Shown: positions 34,383 to 44,024 of the stretch, one piece after another
How the letters are laid out: the number at the start of each line of letters is the position of its first letter
Numbering within the stretch: the stretch's first letter is position 1
NCBI GenBank assembly: GCA_034180455.1
Contig: JAXFOG010000021.1
Coordinates: 186,001-250,000 of the forward strand
Length of the DNA stretch: 64,000 bases
Source of the DNA: JAAZPT01 sp034180455
Lineage (GTDB): Bacteria > Bacillota > Clostridia > Christensenellales > Aristaeellaceae
Reading direction: 5' to 3'
Notes under the pieces: model-generated
The model's input: the letters and a program-made list of their open reading frames with translations, nothing else
What the model was told of the DNA's origin: nothing
The model's database searches: none
Made by a program: the position numbers and the translations under genes

Positions 34383-35282
34383 ATGAAATCCAGCAGATTG
34401 AAAAGGGCGTTTAAATCTGAGTACGCATGGGCGTACTTTATGGTTCTGCCCACAATTATTGGGCTTACTGTACTAAATATTTACCCCCTTTTTGAAACCA
34501 TATTCCTAAGCCTGCACAAAAAGCAGAGCCTTTCTGGCATGAAATACATAGGCCTGAAGAATTATGTAAAGCTGTTTTCGGATCCTCTAACGCTGCAAGC
34601 CACAATAAACACATTTCTATTCATGCTATACACTGTGCCAATAGGCATTATGATGTCTTTGGTGCTTGCCACAATGCTAAACAACAACATTCGCTTCAAG
34701 AGCCTATTTAGAGGAATATATTTCTTGCCAATAGTAGTAGCTCCAGCAGCTGTTGCACTTGTATGGAAGTGGATATATAACTCTGAATTTGGCATACTGA
34801 ATCAGTTTTTATCGTTGTTTGGGATAAAGGGCCCTGTATGGATAGCCACACCTGGCGTAACACTAGTGGCGGCTGCAATTATAGCTATATGGAGCAGCGT
34901 TGGTTACGATCTAATTATGCTGCTTGCAGGCTTACAGTCCATACCTCGCGTGCTTTACGAGGCTGCCGAAATTGACGGTGTCAATTCTTGGCAAAGATTT
35001 AGATATATCACCATACCTCAGCTATCTCCTGTGCTATTCTTTGTTACAGTAATGCGTACAATGTCGGCGCTAAAGCAGTTTGATATAATCTATCTGTTGG
35101 TAGATAAATATAATCCCGCATTCAGATCCACTCAAACCCTTATGCTGCAGTTCTACATAGAGGCTTTCCCAAAGCACAATCAGGGCTATGGAGCTGCGAT
35201 AGTAACATATTCTTTCGTAATAATAATGCTCATTACGGTGCTACAGTTTATTGGCGAAAAGAAATTTGTGCACTATAAATAG
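34383..35282 (+). CDS. sugar ABC permease, MalF/UgpA type
   Basis: A 299-residue permease with about six membrane segments. Motifs: FMVLPTIIGLTVLNIYPLFE at the first helix and the EAA loop YEAAEIDGVNSWQRFRYITIPQLSP, which contacts the ATPase. ATG 34383 follows GGGAGGAAA; an upstream TTG would overlap the hairpin. It pairs with the next gene. No ATPase gene is in the operon, so a shared MsmK/MalK-type ATPase encoded elsewhere is likely. Confidence 0.85.
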   Translation: MKSSRLKRAFKSEYAWAYFMVLPTIIGLTVLNIYPLFETIFLSLHKKQSLSGMKYIGLKNYVKLFSDPLTLQATINTFLFMLYTVPIGIMMSLVLATMLNNNIRFKSLFRGIYFLPIVVAPAAVALVWKWIYNSEFGILNQFLSLFGIKGPVWIATPGVTLVAAAIIAIWSSVGYDLIMLLAGLQSIPRVLYEAAEIDGVNSWQRFRYITIPQLSPVLFFVTVMRTMSALKQFDIIYLLVDKYNPAFRSTQTLMLQFYIEAFPKHNQGYGAAIVTYSFVIIMLITVLQFIGEKKFVHYK

Positions 35283-35290
35283 GAGGGAAT

Positions 35291-36133
35291 ATGAGTAAAG
35301 CAAAAAATAATACAGGAATAAAAAAGAATCATTTTTGGATATATTTTTTCCTGTTACTTGGTTCAATTTTGATGATATTCCCGTTCTTTTGGATGATACT
35401 TACATCATTCAAAACGGTTAGTGAATCCATGAGGATACCACCAACATTTTGGCCAAATGCATTTAATTTTGATAATTACACTGGTGCAACACAGATGTTG
35501 CCTTTTAAAGCCTTATACATCAATACAATATTGCTTGTAATATACAGAATTATATGCGCAGTGGTATTCTCATCAATGGCAGCCTTTGCATTTGCAAAGC
35601 TTGAATTTCCACTTAAAAACGTGCTTTTTACAATAGTTATTGCTCAGATGATGCTGCCCACGCAGATATTCATAATCCCACAATACAGAATGCTAGGAGC
35701 TATGGGTCAACTAAATACTATATTCGCATTGGTTTTCCCAGGACTTGTAAGCGCATTTGGCACGTTCTTTCTAAGGCAGTTCTATTTGGGGCTTCCCGAT
35801 GACCTTGCCGAGGCCTCAAAGCTTGATGGCTGCAACGTTTTTCAGACCTTTACGAGGATAATGTTCCCTCTTACACACACAGCAGTTATTGCTCTGTCCA
35901 TATTTACAGCTATATTCGCCTACTCCGATATGATGTGGCCACTAATAGTAAATATGCAAATAGAGAAGATGACACTATCCTCTGGCCTAAGTACATTAAA
36001 TGCCGGCTTCAGCACCAATTATCCAGTTCTAATGGCTGGTGCTACACTGGCTATGATACCTATGTTGATATTATACCTAGTGTTCCAGAAGCAATTTATT
36101 GAGGGTATCGCCCTCACTGGTACAAAAGGCTAA
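35291..36133 (+). CDS. sugar ABC permease, MalG/UgpE type
   Basis: A 280-residue permease with six membrane segments and the EAA loop LAEASKLDGCNVFQTFTRIMFP. The C-terminal FIEGIALTGTKG is the usual ending of the MalG-like half. Eight bases after its partner, with AGGAGG before ATG 35291. Together with the binding protein and MelA it forms a likely alpha-galactoside (melibiose or raffinose-type) uptake system. Confidence 0.85.
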   Translation: MSKAKNNTGIKKNHFWIYFFLLLGSILMIFPFFWMILTSFKTVSESMRIPPTFWPNAFNFDNYTGATQMLPFKALYINTILLVIYRIICAVVFSSMAAFAFAKLEFPLKNVLFTIVIAQMMLPTQIFIIPQYRMLGAMGQLNTIFALVFPGLVSAFGTFFLRQFYLGLPDDLAEASKLDGCNVFQTFTRIMFPLTHTAVIALSIFTAIFAYSDMMWPLIVNMQIEKMTLSSGLSTLNAGFSTNYPVLMAGATLAMIPMLILYLVFQKQFIEGIALTGTKG

Positions 36134-36162
36134 ATATATAATTTATATTTTAAGGAGCGAGT

Positions 36163-37485
36163 ATGAAGATTACTTTCATGGGTGCAGGAAGCACTGTATT
36201 TGTGCGCAACATCGTGCGCGACTGTCTGAACACTGAGGGTCTTAAGGACGCTGAATACGCCCTTTACGATATAGACGGAGAGAGACTTGCCGACAGTGAA
36301 ATGATACTAAAGCACTACAACGATAGCTTAAATGGTGGCAAAGCCCACATAAGCTCATTCCTGGGTGTTGAAAACAGAAAGGCTGCTCTAAGGGGCGCAG
36401 ACTTTGTAATAAACGCTATACAGGTAGGTCTATATGAGCCATGCACAGTTATAGATTTTGAAGTTCCAAAGAAATATGGCCTTAGGCAAACAATAGCCGA
36501 TACACTTGGCATTGGTGGCATTATGCGCGCATTAAGAACTATACCTGTAATGCAAGACTTTGCTGACGATATAGAAGAAGTTTGCCCAGACGCTCTATTC
36601 CTAAACTATGTAAACCCAATGGCAATGCTTACTGGCTATATGCTACGCTATACCAATGTAAAGACAGTTGGTCTTTGCCACAGCGTACAAGTTTGCACAA
36701 AGGAGCTTTTTGAGCAGCTTGGTATGGAAGATAAGCTGGAAGGTCGCAGAGAGCTTATCGCTGGTATTAACCACATGGGTTGGTTGCTTGAGATAAGAGA
36801 TAGATTTGGTAACGATCTATATCCTGAGATCAAAAAGCGTGCAGCAGAAAAGAATGCAAATGAAAAGCATAAAAATATGGTTCGCTTTGACTATATAAAG
36901 AACTTTGGATACTACTGCACAGAGAGTAGCGAGCATAATAGTGAGTACAACAACTTCTATATTCGTAAAGACACCCCTGAATACATTGAAAAATTCAACA
37001 TTCCTCTTGACGAATATCCAAGACGCTGCGTAAATCAAATAGAAGGCTGGAAGAAAGAAAAAGAAGAAATAATAAAGAACGCTTCCAAAGATGAGTTCTC
37101 TCAGTCCAAAGAATATGCCAGCATTATTATAGAGTCTATAATAAAGAATAAGCCTGCTGAAATAGGTGGCAACGTTATAAACACTGGCCTTATAGAGAAC
37201 CTACCTCCAAATGCCTGTGTTGAGGTTCCATGTCTTGTAGACGGTCATGGAATTCATCCTTGCCACGTCGGCCCACTGCCTGAGCAGCTAGCTGCTATGA
37301 ATAGAACAAACATCAACGTACAGCTACTTACAATTCAAGCAGCCCTAAGCAAGAAGCGTGAGGATATCTACATGGCAGCTATGCTTGAGCCACACACATC
37401 TGCTGAACTAAATCAAGACCAAATTCGTGCCTTGGTAGACGACCTGATTGATGCTCACGGAGTATTCATGAAGGATTACAAATAA
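36163..37485 (+). CDS. melA: alpha-galactosidase, GH4 family (MelA)
   Basis: A 440-residue glycosidase of family GH4, which works by an oxidation/elimination route with NAD and a divalent metal. Visible: the Rossmann start MKITFMGAGSTVF, the NYVNPMAMLT segment, VGLCHSVQ (metal-binding Cys, and the CHS(V) signature of alpha-galactosidases rather than the phospho-glucosidase branch), and GINHMGWLL with the metal-binding His. It hydrolyses alpha-galactosides delivered by the adjoining importer. AGGAGCG precedes ATG 36163. Last gene of the operon. Confidence 0.9.
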   Translation: MKITFMGAGSTVFVRNIVRDCLNTEGLKDAEYALYDIDGERLADSEMILKHYNDSLNGGKAHISSFLGVENRKAALRGADFVINAIQVGLYEPCTVIDFEVPKKYGLRQTIADTLGIGGIMRALRTIPVMQDFADDIEEVCPDALFLNYVNPMAMLTGYMLRYTNVKTVGLCHSVQVCTKELFEQLGMEDKLEGRRELIAGINHMGWLLEIRDRFGNDLYPEIKKRAAEKNANEKHKNMVRFDYIKNFGYYCTESSEHNSEYNNFYIRKDTPEYIEKFNIPLDEYPRRCVNQIEGWKKEKEEIIKNASKDEFSQSKEYASIIIESIIKNKPAEIGGNVINTGLIENLPPNACVEVPCLVDGHGIHPCHVGPLPEQLAAMNRTNINVQLLTIQAALSKKREDIYMAAMLEPHTSAELNQDQIRALVDDLIDAHGVFMKDYK

Positions 37486-37507
37486 ATTTGCTTTTCATAA
37501 ACAAACC

Positions 37508-37545
37508 TTTCAATACAAAAGCAGCTAGGACCTATGTCCTAGCTG
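37508..37545. terminator. bidirectional terminator, duplicated at 44883-44920
   Basis: CAGCTAGGAC/GTCCTAGCTG stem with a CTAT loop between convergent melA and cyuA genes. The 38 bases 37508-37545 are identical to 44883-44920, seven kilobases away. Confidence 0.85.
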
Positions 37546-37576
37546 TATTTATATGGGGATAATTTATTTAATGTTT

Positions 37577-38857
37577 TTATTCTTCTAGCATAATTTCAAG
37601 TATCATTTTATCCAATTGTTTCATGCCCTTGCTACCAAGTGTGCCTATGTTATCAAGAGTGTTCTCTATTCCCTTTGATAGCACTCCATCGCCTCCAAAG
37701 AACTCACTGCCATTTAGGTACATTTCAAGACCTAGCAATCCAGAATCTACTGCTATTGCTATTTTTGCTGCACAAGATGGTTTTGCTCCATCACATATTA
37801 TTCCACTTGTTATAGCAAGTGAATTTACAAGCGTATGAGCCACTACTTTATGGTCTTTGGTCATAAGATAGGCTATTCCGGCTGCTGCTGCACTACCTGC
37901 AGTTACGGCTCCACAATAGGCAGAAAGCTCACCTATCTTGGATTTTGCATGTATAGAGCATAGATTTGATACTACAAGCGAGCGATATAGCATATCTTCT
38001 GGCTTGCCACTTGCCTTAAAGTATTCTATTACTGGAAGGGAAACAGTAAGCCCTTGATTGCCACTGCCTGAATTTATTACAACAGGCAACTCACAACCAC
38101 TCATTCTAGCATCACTGCCCGCAGCTGCCATTGCTTTTGCTCTGTTTCTAAGGCTGCTGTCGCTTCGTTTCATAAGTATCTTTCCTATTTGAGCGCCCCA
38201 GTCGCCTACTAGGCCCTCATTGGCAATAGCAGTATTGCATTTTATCTGCCTGTCTAGACATTCTTTTACATCTTCTATTTTCAGAATGTCAGCAAACTCA
38301 CATATGCGACTTATTGTGAGGCAGTTGTAATCTTTCTTTGGACTCTCTTCGCAATTTGAAATTTTTGGTAATTCTACACTCTCGCCATTATGCTCCATGG
38401 CAACAATATTTGTGTGAAAACCACTTATTCTTACCGATGAGCTTTCATTGTCTCCATATAGCTTCACAAGTATTTCTAGTGCTTCCTTACAATCCAGTTT
38501 GCCTACTGAAACAGGCGTTTTTTCTAAAAATTCTTTTATTTTTTCTCTCTGTTCATCACAAACATTACAAATCACTTGCAACATTTTTTCTGAATCGCCT
38601 GCCACTATTCCAGCTGCAGCAGCTACTTTTATGCCTTTCATACCACCAGTATTTGGCACTACTACGCTCTTAACGTTTTTTATTATATTGCCGCTTACAA
38701 AAATTTCCACGCTTTGTGGATATGAATCAAGCAGACTTCTCGCTTTTGCAGCACAGTAGGCTATGGCTATTGGCTCTGTACAGCCCGTAGCCATTTTCAG
38801 CTCATCTTGCAATATTTTGCAGTATTGCTCATATAATGTGGAATCTATAACTTTCAC
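37577..38857 (-). CDS. cyuA: L-cysteine desulfidase family protein (CyuA/YhaM)
   Basis: A 426-residue enzyme of the UPF0597/CyuA family, which uses an oxygen-labile 4Fe-4S cluster to turn L-cysteine into pyruvate, ammonia and sulfide. Cys26 in ATGCTEPIA and later cysteines in SGCELPVVINSGSGNQG, SAYCGAVTAG and IICDGAKPSC supply the usual cluster ligands and active-site glycine-rich loop. The start is GTG 38857 with only a weak ribosome site. It is the last gene in the minus direction after the UroD-like/ABC cluster, with 92 bases of A/T-rich spacer, so co-transcription is possible but not certain. Confidence 0.85.
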   Translation of the reverse strand: MKVIDSTLYEQYCKILQDELKMATGCTEPIAIAYCAAKARSLLDSYPQSVEIFVSGNIIKNVKSVVVPNTGGMKGIKVAAAAGIVAGDSEKMLQVICNVCDEQREKIKEFLEKTPVSVGKLDCKEALEILVKLYGDNESSSVRISGFHTNIVAMEHNGESVELPKISNCEESPKKDYNCLTISRICEFADILKIEDVKECLDRQIKCNTAIANEGLVGDWGAQIGKILMKRSDSSLRNRAKAMAAAGSDARMSGCELPVVINSGSGNQGLTVSLPVIEYFKASGKPEDMLYRSLVVSNLCSIHAKSKIGELSAYCGAVTAGSAAAAGIAYLMTKDHKVVAHTLVNSLAITSGIICDGAKPSCAAKIAIAVDSGLLGLEMYLNGSEFFGGDGVLSKGIENTLDNIGTLGSKGMKQLDKMILEIMLEE

Positions 38858-38949
38858 CCCATTTCAAGCAGAGTTATTTATTGATTAGCTAAATTCAAAA
38901 TATTTAATTTAGTCTTATTTTGATTATTTTTATTTGAGGATTATAAAAA

Positions 38950-39789
38950 TCAACCCTTTACAGCTCCAGCAGTCAGATTTGCAGCCTGGAAATTCTGAAG
39001 CAATAGATACATAAGTATACTAGGTATCAGAGCAATGGTCGTTCCAGCAAGAATAACTTGCCATGGAGTAGCTAATCCATCGCTTAAAGGTAGCATTGAC
39101 ACCGATACCATGAGTGTGTATTTTGAAGTCTTATTAAGATACAGCAAAGGCCAGAAAAAGTCATTCCATCTAGCTATTAGTGTAAGCGCTGCCCATGAAG
39201 CTATAGCAGGCTTTATTATTGGCAATATTATCTTAAAATATATACCCCAGTTGCTACTTCCATCTATCTTGGCAGCTTCCATAATTTCGTCAGGTACTTC
39301 TACTATATACTGTCTCATATAGAACACTCCTACAGCAGTGGCTAGTCTTGGAAGTATTAAAGACCAAAGATTATTTATAAGCCCTAGCTTTTTCATAGTC
39401 ATAAACAATGGCACATAACCTATCTCAGCTGGTATAACCATTGTGGCAACCACAAAATAAAATAGAAAATTTCTGCCAGGAAATTCGTATTTTGCAAACA
39501 CAAATCCTGCAAGCGAGCAGAAAAATAGAGTAGTAATAGTTCCAACTATAGAAGTGAAAACACTGTTGCCAAAGTGCTGCCATACAGGTATCAAATCAAA
39601 TAGTCGTTTATAGTTATCCATAGTAGGATTTTTAATTGTTATTGCATTAAATCCAGATACTTTTTCCCCTACTGTTTTAAAGGGTATTATACAGGACCAT
39701 ATTATAGGAAATAAGCAGATAAATACAATAATTATCATTATGAAATTTATAAATACAGTCCAGGACTTTTTCTTGATACGATAATCCAT
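38950..39789 (-). CDS. sugar ABC permease, UgpE type
   Basis: A 279-residue permease with six membrane segments. The EAA loop reads IMEAAKIDGSSNWGIYFKIILP and the C-terminus NLTAGAVKG is typical of this half. Its start follows GGAGGT 12 to 15 bases after the partner permease. It forms the membrane channel of the third sugar importer of the window. Confidence 0.85.
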   Translation of the reverse strand: MDYRIKKKSWTVFINFIMIIIVFICLFPIIWSCIIPFKTVGEKVSGFNAITIKNPTMDNYKRLFDLIPVWQHFGNSVFTSIVGTITTLFFCSLAGFVFAKYEFPGRNFLFYFVVATMVIPAEIGYVPLFMTMKKLGLINNLWSLILPRLATAVGVFYMRQYIVEVPDEIMEAAKIDGSSNWGIYFKIILPIIKPAIASWAALTLIARWNDFFWPLLYLNKTSKYTLMVSVSMLPLSDGLATPWQVILAGTTIALIPSILMYLLLQNFQAANLTAGAVKG

Positions 39790-39804
39790 GTTTTACCTCC
39801 TTAT

Positions 39805-40674
39805 TTAAATATCTTCCTGTGCTTTTCTTACTTTAAACTGCAGTAGGCTTATTATCAGTAATATTACTATTAGAACAACTCCTATTGCTGATGCATAACC
39901 CATTTTCTGAATTTTAAAGCCATTTTCATACATTAGCTGGAACACAGACGTATTAGAAAATCCAGGACCTTTTAACGTATATGGCTCATTAAATATCTTC
40001 CATGTATCCACAGTAATAGTTACAAAGCAAAAGAATGAAATGTTGTGCAACTGTGGCATTGTAATATACCAAAACTTCTGAATACCGTTGGCTCCATCAA
40101 CTGTAGCTGCCTCATAGTAGTCAACAGGAATATTTAAAAGTCCTGATAAATATATCATGGTATACCACGGAACTATTCTCCAAACGAACAAAATATAAAC
40201 AGGTATTCTCGCATATCTGCTACTAGTAAGCCATGGTATATTTTCCCCACCCAATGAGTTTATTATAGCGTTTATCAATCCAGCATTTTCATCAAATAGT
40301 ATTCCGAAAATAAGTCCCATAGCCATTGAAGCACATACATAGGGTAAAAAAGATGCTGTTTTATAGAATCTTTTATGCCTTAAACTATTGCTATTTAAAA
40401 TCATCGCTATCGCAAGTGAAATAATTATCACCCCTGCAAAGCCAATTATCCAGTATAGCACTGTATTTTTAAGAGAATCCAAAAACTGATAATCCTTAAT
40501 AAGATTTTGATAATTTTTGATCCCTACGTGTTTCAGCTTTCTCATTCCATTCCAGTCTGTAAAACTATAATATACAGTTTGTATGGTTGGAATTAACTGA
40601 AAAATCAAAAACTGCGCAAAAAATGGAGCGATACCGAGATATGCAAAAGAATATTTTTTAAAAAACTTGTTCAA
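39805..40674 (-). CDS. sugar ABC permease, UgpA type
   Basis: A 289-residue permease with six membrane segments: YLGIAPFFAQFLIFQLIPTI at the first helix, FTDWNGM in the first exterior loop and the EAA loop YEAATVDGANGIQKFWYITMP. ATG 40674 is fifteen bases after the UroD-like gene, so it belongs to the same transcript. No ATPase gene accompanies it. Confidence 0.85.
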   Translation of the reverse strand: MNKFFKKYSFAYLGIAPFFAQFLIFQLIPTIQTVYYSFTDWNGMRKLKHVGIKNYQNLIKDYQFLDSLKNTVLYWIIGFAGVIIISLAIAMILNSNSLRHKRFYKTASFLPYVCASMAMGLIFGILFDENAGLINAIINSLGGENIPWLTSSRYARIPVYILFVWRIVPWYTMIYLSGLLNIPVDYYEAATVDGANGIQKFWYITMPQLHNISFFCFVTITVDTWKIFNEPYTLKGPGFSNTSVFQLMYENGFKIQKMGYASAIGVVLIVILLIISLLQFKVRKAQEDI

Positions 40675-40689
40675 TAATGCTCCTCCTTT

Positions 40690-41670
40690 TTATACTGCAT
40701 TGTCTTCACGTGCAGTCTTTACGACCATGCGAATACGCTCTAAATCAATAGTGTTTGGAACTGTGCAATCAGCGCCCAAAATAAACGGCGTTCCTTTCAT
40801 TTCTTCTAAAACACGCTTTACCTCAGCCCTAATATCGGCTTTTGATCCACTAACAAGTGGGTGGCCAGCACGATTATCAAGTCCACCTAGCACCAAGCAA
40901 TCTTTACCGAAAAACTTAGAACCATCTGATAGACTTAATTTTTCCACACCTGTTCCCCAATTTTTTACAGCTGCAGGATATTCCTTCCAATAATCCAAGT
41001 GATTTGGAATTCCTGCCCATGAGCACATATGAATAATGTTGTATTTGCTGACGCTATTTATGCCACATACTTGTAGCAAATCTGCAGGTTTTACCGTGAA
41101 TTCATATTCTTCTTTACTAAGCCATCCAAGCTCTGCTCCCTGCAAACTCTGATATATTCCAAGACAGCCTCCTGTCTCTATTATCTTTTTTGCTAATCTT
41201 ACATGATCTTCGGCAATAACAGTCATAGCATGCTTAACAGCAGTAGGGTTTTGACGAATATGCTCTGCCACAGTGTTATAGTTGTTTGCTCCTGCATCAA
41301 ATATATCGCGTTCCCTTATAATGTTTATAGGTGAAAAGAAATTGTAATAGGTAAAGCATTCTTCGCCTATTGCATCATTGATCGCTTTACATCTTGCAAC
41401 AGAATCTGTAAAAAAAGGATCGCTTTCATCTAAATGCTCCACTTTATTCCAGTCATCTGCACAGGATATATGATAGCGCAAAGGATAGCCGAGATTATCA
41501 GACATGATTTTAACAAAATCAATATCAGTTTTTCTATAAAAATCTATATGTTCCCTAACGCAACTTTCTCCTCTGCCTTTTTCTCCGTCAAAGTGAAACC
41601 AAAATCCAGCAGGGATATGGTCTGGCATTTGATGGTGAAGCACAGCCATCAGTCTTTCTTTTTTGTTCAT
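40690..41670 (-). CDS. UroD-superfamily protein with MtaA-type zinc motif, copy 1
   Basis: A 326-residue TIM-barrel protein of the uroporphyrinogen decarboxylase superfamily (opening MNKKERLMAVLHHQMPDHIP). It carries His214-Met-Cys216 and Cys302 in LGADCTVP. His-X-Cys plus a later Cys is the zinc site of methylcobamide:thiol methyltransferases such as MtaA and MtbA, and is not part of haem-pathway UroD. I therefore favour a zinc-dependent methyl transfer role over decarboxylation. It sits between the binding-protein and permease genes of a sugar importer, so its substrate may be an imported methylated compound. No corrinoid protein is nearby. Confidence 0.75.
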   Translation of the reverse strand: MNKKERLMAVLHHQMPDHIPAGFWFHFDGEKGRGESCVREHIDFYRKTDIDFVKIMSDNLGYPLRYHISCADDWNKVEHLDESDPFFTDSVARCKAINDAIGEECFTYYNFFSPINIIRERDIFDAGANNYNTVAEHIRQNPTAVKHAMTVIAEDHVRLAKKIIETGGCLGIYQSLQGAELGWLSKEEYEFTVKPADLLQVCGINSVSKYNIIHMCSWAGIPNHLDYWKEYPAAVKNWGTGVEKLSLSDGSKFFGKDCLVLGGLDNRAGHPLVSGSKADIRAEVKRVLEEMKGTPFILGADCTVPNTIDLERIRMVVKTAREDNAV

Positions 41671-41688
41671 AATATGCTCTCCGTCAAT

Positions 41689-41715
41689 ACAAGGGCACTA
41701 AAAGAGTGCCCTTGT
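41689..41715 (-). terminator. intercistronic hairpin after the binding-protein gene
   Basis: An 11-bp stem ACAAGGGCACT/AGTGCCCTTGT with a five-base loop between the SBP and UroD-like genes. It has no U-run, so mRNA stabilisation or partial attenuation is more likely than full termination. Confidence 0.65.
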
Positions 41716-41726
41716 AATAAATTACA

Positions 41727-43049
41727 TCATGGATAAACAGCTGTACCTATACGGTTTTTAAGCTCCTTGTCCATATTAGAAATAGCCTCATCCATTGTTT
41801 GCTCGCCAGCTACATATTTCTCTATTTCAGCACTTATAATGGTATCAGCTTCTGCGTCATTTAGTGTAAGTGGCATGTTCTTTGATGGATTCTTAAGTCC
41901 ATCGCTCTCGGCCTTACGGAAGGACTGACCACCATAAAACTCTGATGGAGCCTGCCAGAATGGGTCTTCAAGCATAGCCTTGCTTATAGGATTACTATAT
42001 GGACCACTTACTTCGTCCATCTTTGTTACCCAAGCCTTATAAGCTTCACCATCTGTTGCAAAATCTTTCCACATTTTTATTGCTAGATCTGTATACTGTT
42101 CGTTTTTGCAATCAACCAAGCAGTAGAATGATGATACAGGAGCACCAGCAGTGCCTACTTCCTCAAATACAGGAGCAGACATTACTCTCCACTCACCAGC
42201 AGTCTTCTTTAAGTTTGCACGTAGGAATTCATCCCAGAATGCACCAATATAGAATGTAGCTATCTTGCCCTCGTCAGTAGCTTCATATAATGGCTGTGAC
42301 ATCATTCCTACTTTGTAAAGCAATCCTTCGGAATTTAGTTTGTCTAAGAATCCAAGAGCAAGCTTTGTACCAGCATCTTCGCCTATAACAACTTCGCCCT
42401 TTTCATCCCATATACGTGCATTCGCCTGAGGCATCAAACCACGGCGTCCCCAGTATCTCCATGTAAATGTAGATGGGTCAATATATGATAGATAAACTTC
42501 GCCATTACTACGCTCTTTTAATAGACGACCTGCCTCAAGATAACCTTCCATGGTGTTCATCATAGCAGGGTCAACATCATATTTCTCAAATATAGCTGCA
42601 TTGTAGAACAACACTTGAGGACGAAGTGAATCAGGTAAAGCATATACCTTGCCATCAATCGTCACATCAGCTGCAGCGTTATCTACTAATTGATCAGCCA
42701 CCTCATTATACCTGTCTGTAACATCCAATAGCAGGTTGTTGGCTACCATGTTCATTACTCCAATTGCATCCTGATAGATAACTATTGGCATTGAAGCAAA
42801 GTCATCTGACATTGCATACATTGCTATTTTCTGCTGTCCATCAGTTGTGGTGGAAATAACTGTGCTCTCCACTGAAACATTTGGTGCGATATCGCGATGA
42901 TTTTCTAGCCATGTTCTGAAATATTCCATACGGAATTCAGGCTGACCTGTGCACCACATAGTTACGGTACCATCCGGATATGTTTCGGCCAAAGCTGTAA
43001 CACTTAAAAGCATTGCCAAGCACAATAATACGGAAAAAACTTTCTTCAT
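41727..43049 (-). CDS. sugar-binding protein of ABC importer
   Basis: A 440-residue extracellular solute-binding protein, with signal peptide MKKVFSVLLCLAMLLSVTALA lacking a lipobox. The mature part opens with GTVTMWCTGQPEFRMEYFRTW and has YALPDSLRPQVLFYNAAIFEKYDV, the domain 1 landmark of family 1 binding proteins, and a long helical C-terminal lobe. ATG 43049 follows AGGAGGATAAT. It is the third gene of the GntR/UroD/ABC operon. Confidence 0.85.
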   Translation of the reverse strand: MKKVFSVLLCLAMLLSVTALAETYPDGTVTMWCTGQPEFRMEYFRTWLENHRDIAPNVSVESTVISTTTDGQQKIAMYAMSDDFASMPIVIYQDAIGVMNMVANNLLLDVTDRYNEVADQLVDNAAADVTIDGKVYALPDSLRPQVLFYNAAIFEKYDVDPAMMNTMEGYLEAGRLLKERSNGEVYLSYIDPSTFTWRYWGRRGLMPQANARIWDEKGEVVIGEDAGTKLALGFLDKLNSEGLLYKVGMMSQPLYEATDEGKIATFYIGAFWDEFLRANLKKTAGEWRVMSAPVFEEVGTAGAPVSSFYCLVDCKNEQYTDLAIKMWKDFATDGEAYKAWVTKMDEVSGPYSNPISKAMLEDPFWQAPSEFYGGQSFRKAESDGLKNPSKNMPLTLNDAEADTIISAEIEKYVAGEQTMDEAISNMDKELKNRIGTAVYP

Positions 43050-43067
43050 AGGTATTATCCTCCTTAT

Positions 43068-44024
43068 TTATTTTATAACAGTTGCCTTTACTGCAGCTGC
43101 TATGCTCTTATATGGGATCTCTGTTGGCAGAGTACAATCTGCTCCAAGTATGAATTTATTTTCTCCAAATTTCTTTATAATTGATTGAACTTCATCAGTG
43201 ATTTTTTGTTCATCGCCTTGTACAATCACACCACTGCGATTGGCAAGTCCACCCATTATGGTGCAGCCAGGGAAAAGCTTTCTACCCTCGTCAAGTGACA
43301 TCGGAGCTTCATATACACCCCAGTTTACCACATCAGAGAGTGGAGCATAATCCTTGTAGCGCTTCATGTTCAAATCTTCCTTGCATATATGCAGGTATAC
43401 ATGGGCACCAGCTTCTTTTGCAGCCTTCATTATTTCCAAGTCAAATGGCTTTATGCTCTCTTCAAATTCCTCATCTGTATAAAAATGATTTTCACCACCT
43501 AGAGCAGCATAATAAATTCCATCTACTCCCGCCTCTACGCAAGCTCTTGCCAACTCACACATTATCTCTGTAACTCTTTTATGTGCATCTAGCATTACTT
43601 CTTTGTTTTCGCGAAGGGTAGAACACATTACTTTTCTTGATTCTACATATCCATATGTCTGCTCTATTGGATGAATAACAGATGCGCATACTCCATGAAT
43701 TGTAGCAATGCTGTATTCCGGCTTCACTGTGTCAAGTATTCTCTTTACAAGATCAATTTGATCTGCCAAAACATAATCATTTCTTGTGAAGGCTTTTATA
43801 CGGTTCCAATCATCAGGAGAATTGATTTTTCCAATTGGTGGTAGCAAATGCTCGTTCATAATTTTTAATGCATCGCAATCCACCTTCTCATAAAATTCCT
43901 TATGAGCGTCTACTGCTTTTTGTCCAAAAGCACATTCTCTTGGAAAATGAAGTGAAAAAACTGCCGGCACATGATCGGGGGTTCTTCCCTCGATGGCCGC
44001 GAACATACGTTCTCTTTTGTTCAT
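43068..44024 (-). CDS. UroD-superfamily protein with MtaA-type zinc motif, copy 2
   Basis: A 318-residue relative of the copy at 40690 (MNKRERMFAAIEGRTPDHVP opening), only moderately similar in the middle. It keeps His212-Ile-Cys214 and Cys297 in LGADCTLP, again the zinc-site pattern of MtaA-like methyltransferases. ATG 44024 is preferred to the longer frame because GGGAGG is nine bases upstream and it overlaps the GntR stop by four bases. Two such enzymes around one importer suggest a two-step methyl transfer or two substrates. A decarboxylase or other lyase role cannot be excluded. Confidence 0.75.
   Translation of the reverse strand: MNKRERMFAAIEGRTPDHVPAVFSLHFPRECAFGQKAVDAHKEFYEKVDCDALKIMNEHLLPPIGKINSPDDWNRIKAFTRNDYVLADQIDLVKRILDTVKPEYSIATIHGVCASVIHPIEQTYGYVESRKVMCSTLRENKEVMLDAHKRVTEIMCELARACVEAGVDGIYYAALGGENHFYTDEEFEESIKPFDLEIMKAAKEAGAHVYLHICKEDLNMKRYKDYAPLSDVVNWGVYEAPMSLDEGRKLFPGCTIMGGLANRSGVIVQGDEQKITDEVQSIIKKFGENKFILGADCTLPTEIPYKSIAAAVKATVIK

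Noticed and set aside
40690..44024. Haem-pathway uroporphyrinogen decarboxylase (hemE) for the two UroD-like genes
   Set aside because: The His-X-Cys plus Cys zinc pattern, the linkage to a sugar importer and the absence of other haem genes argue against it.
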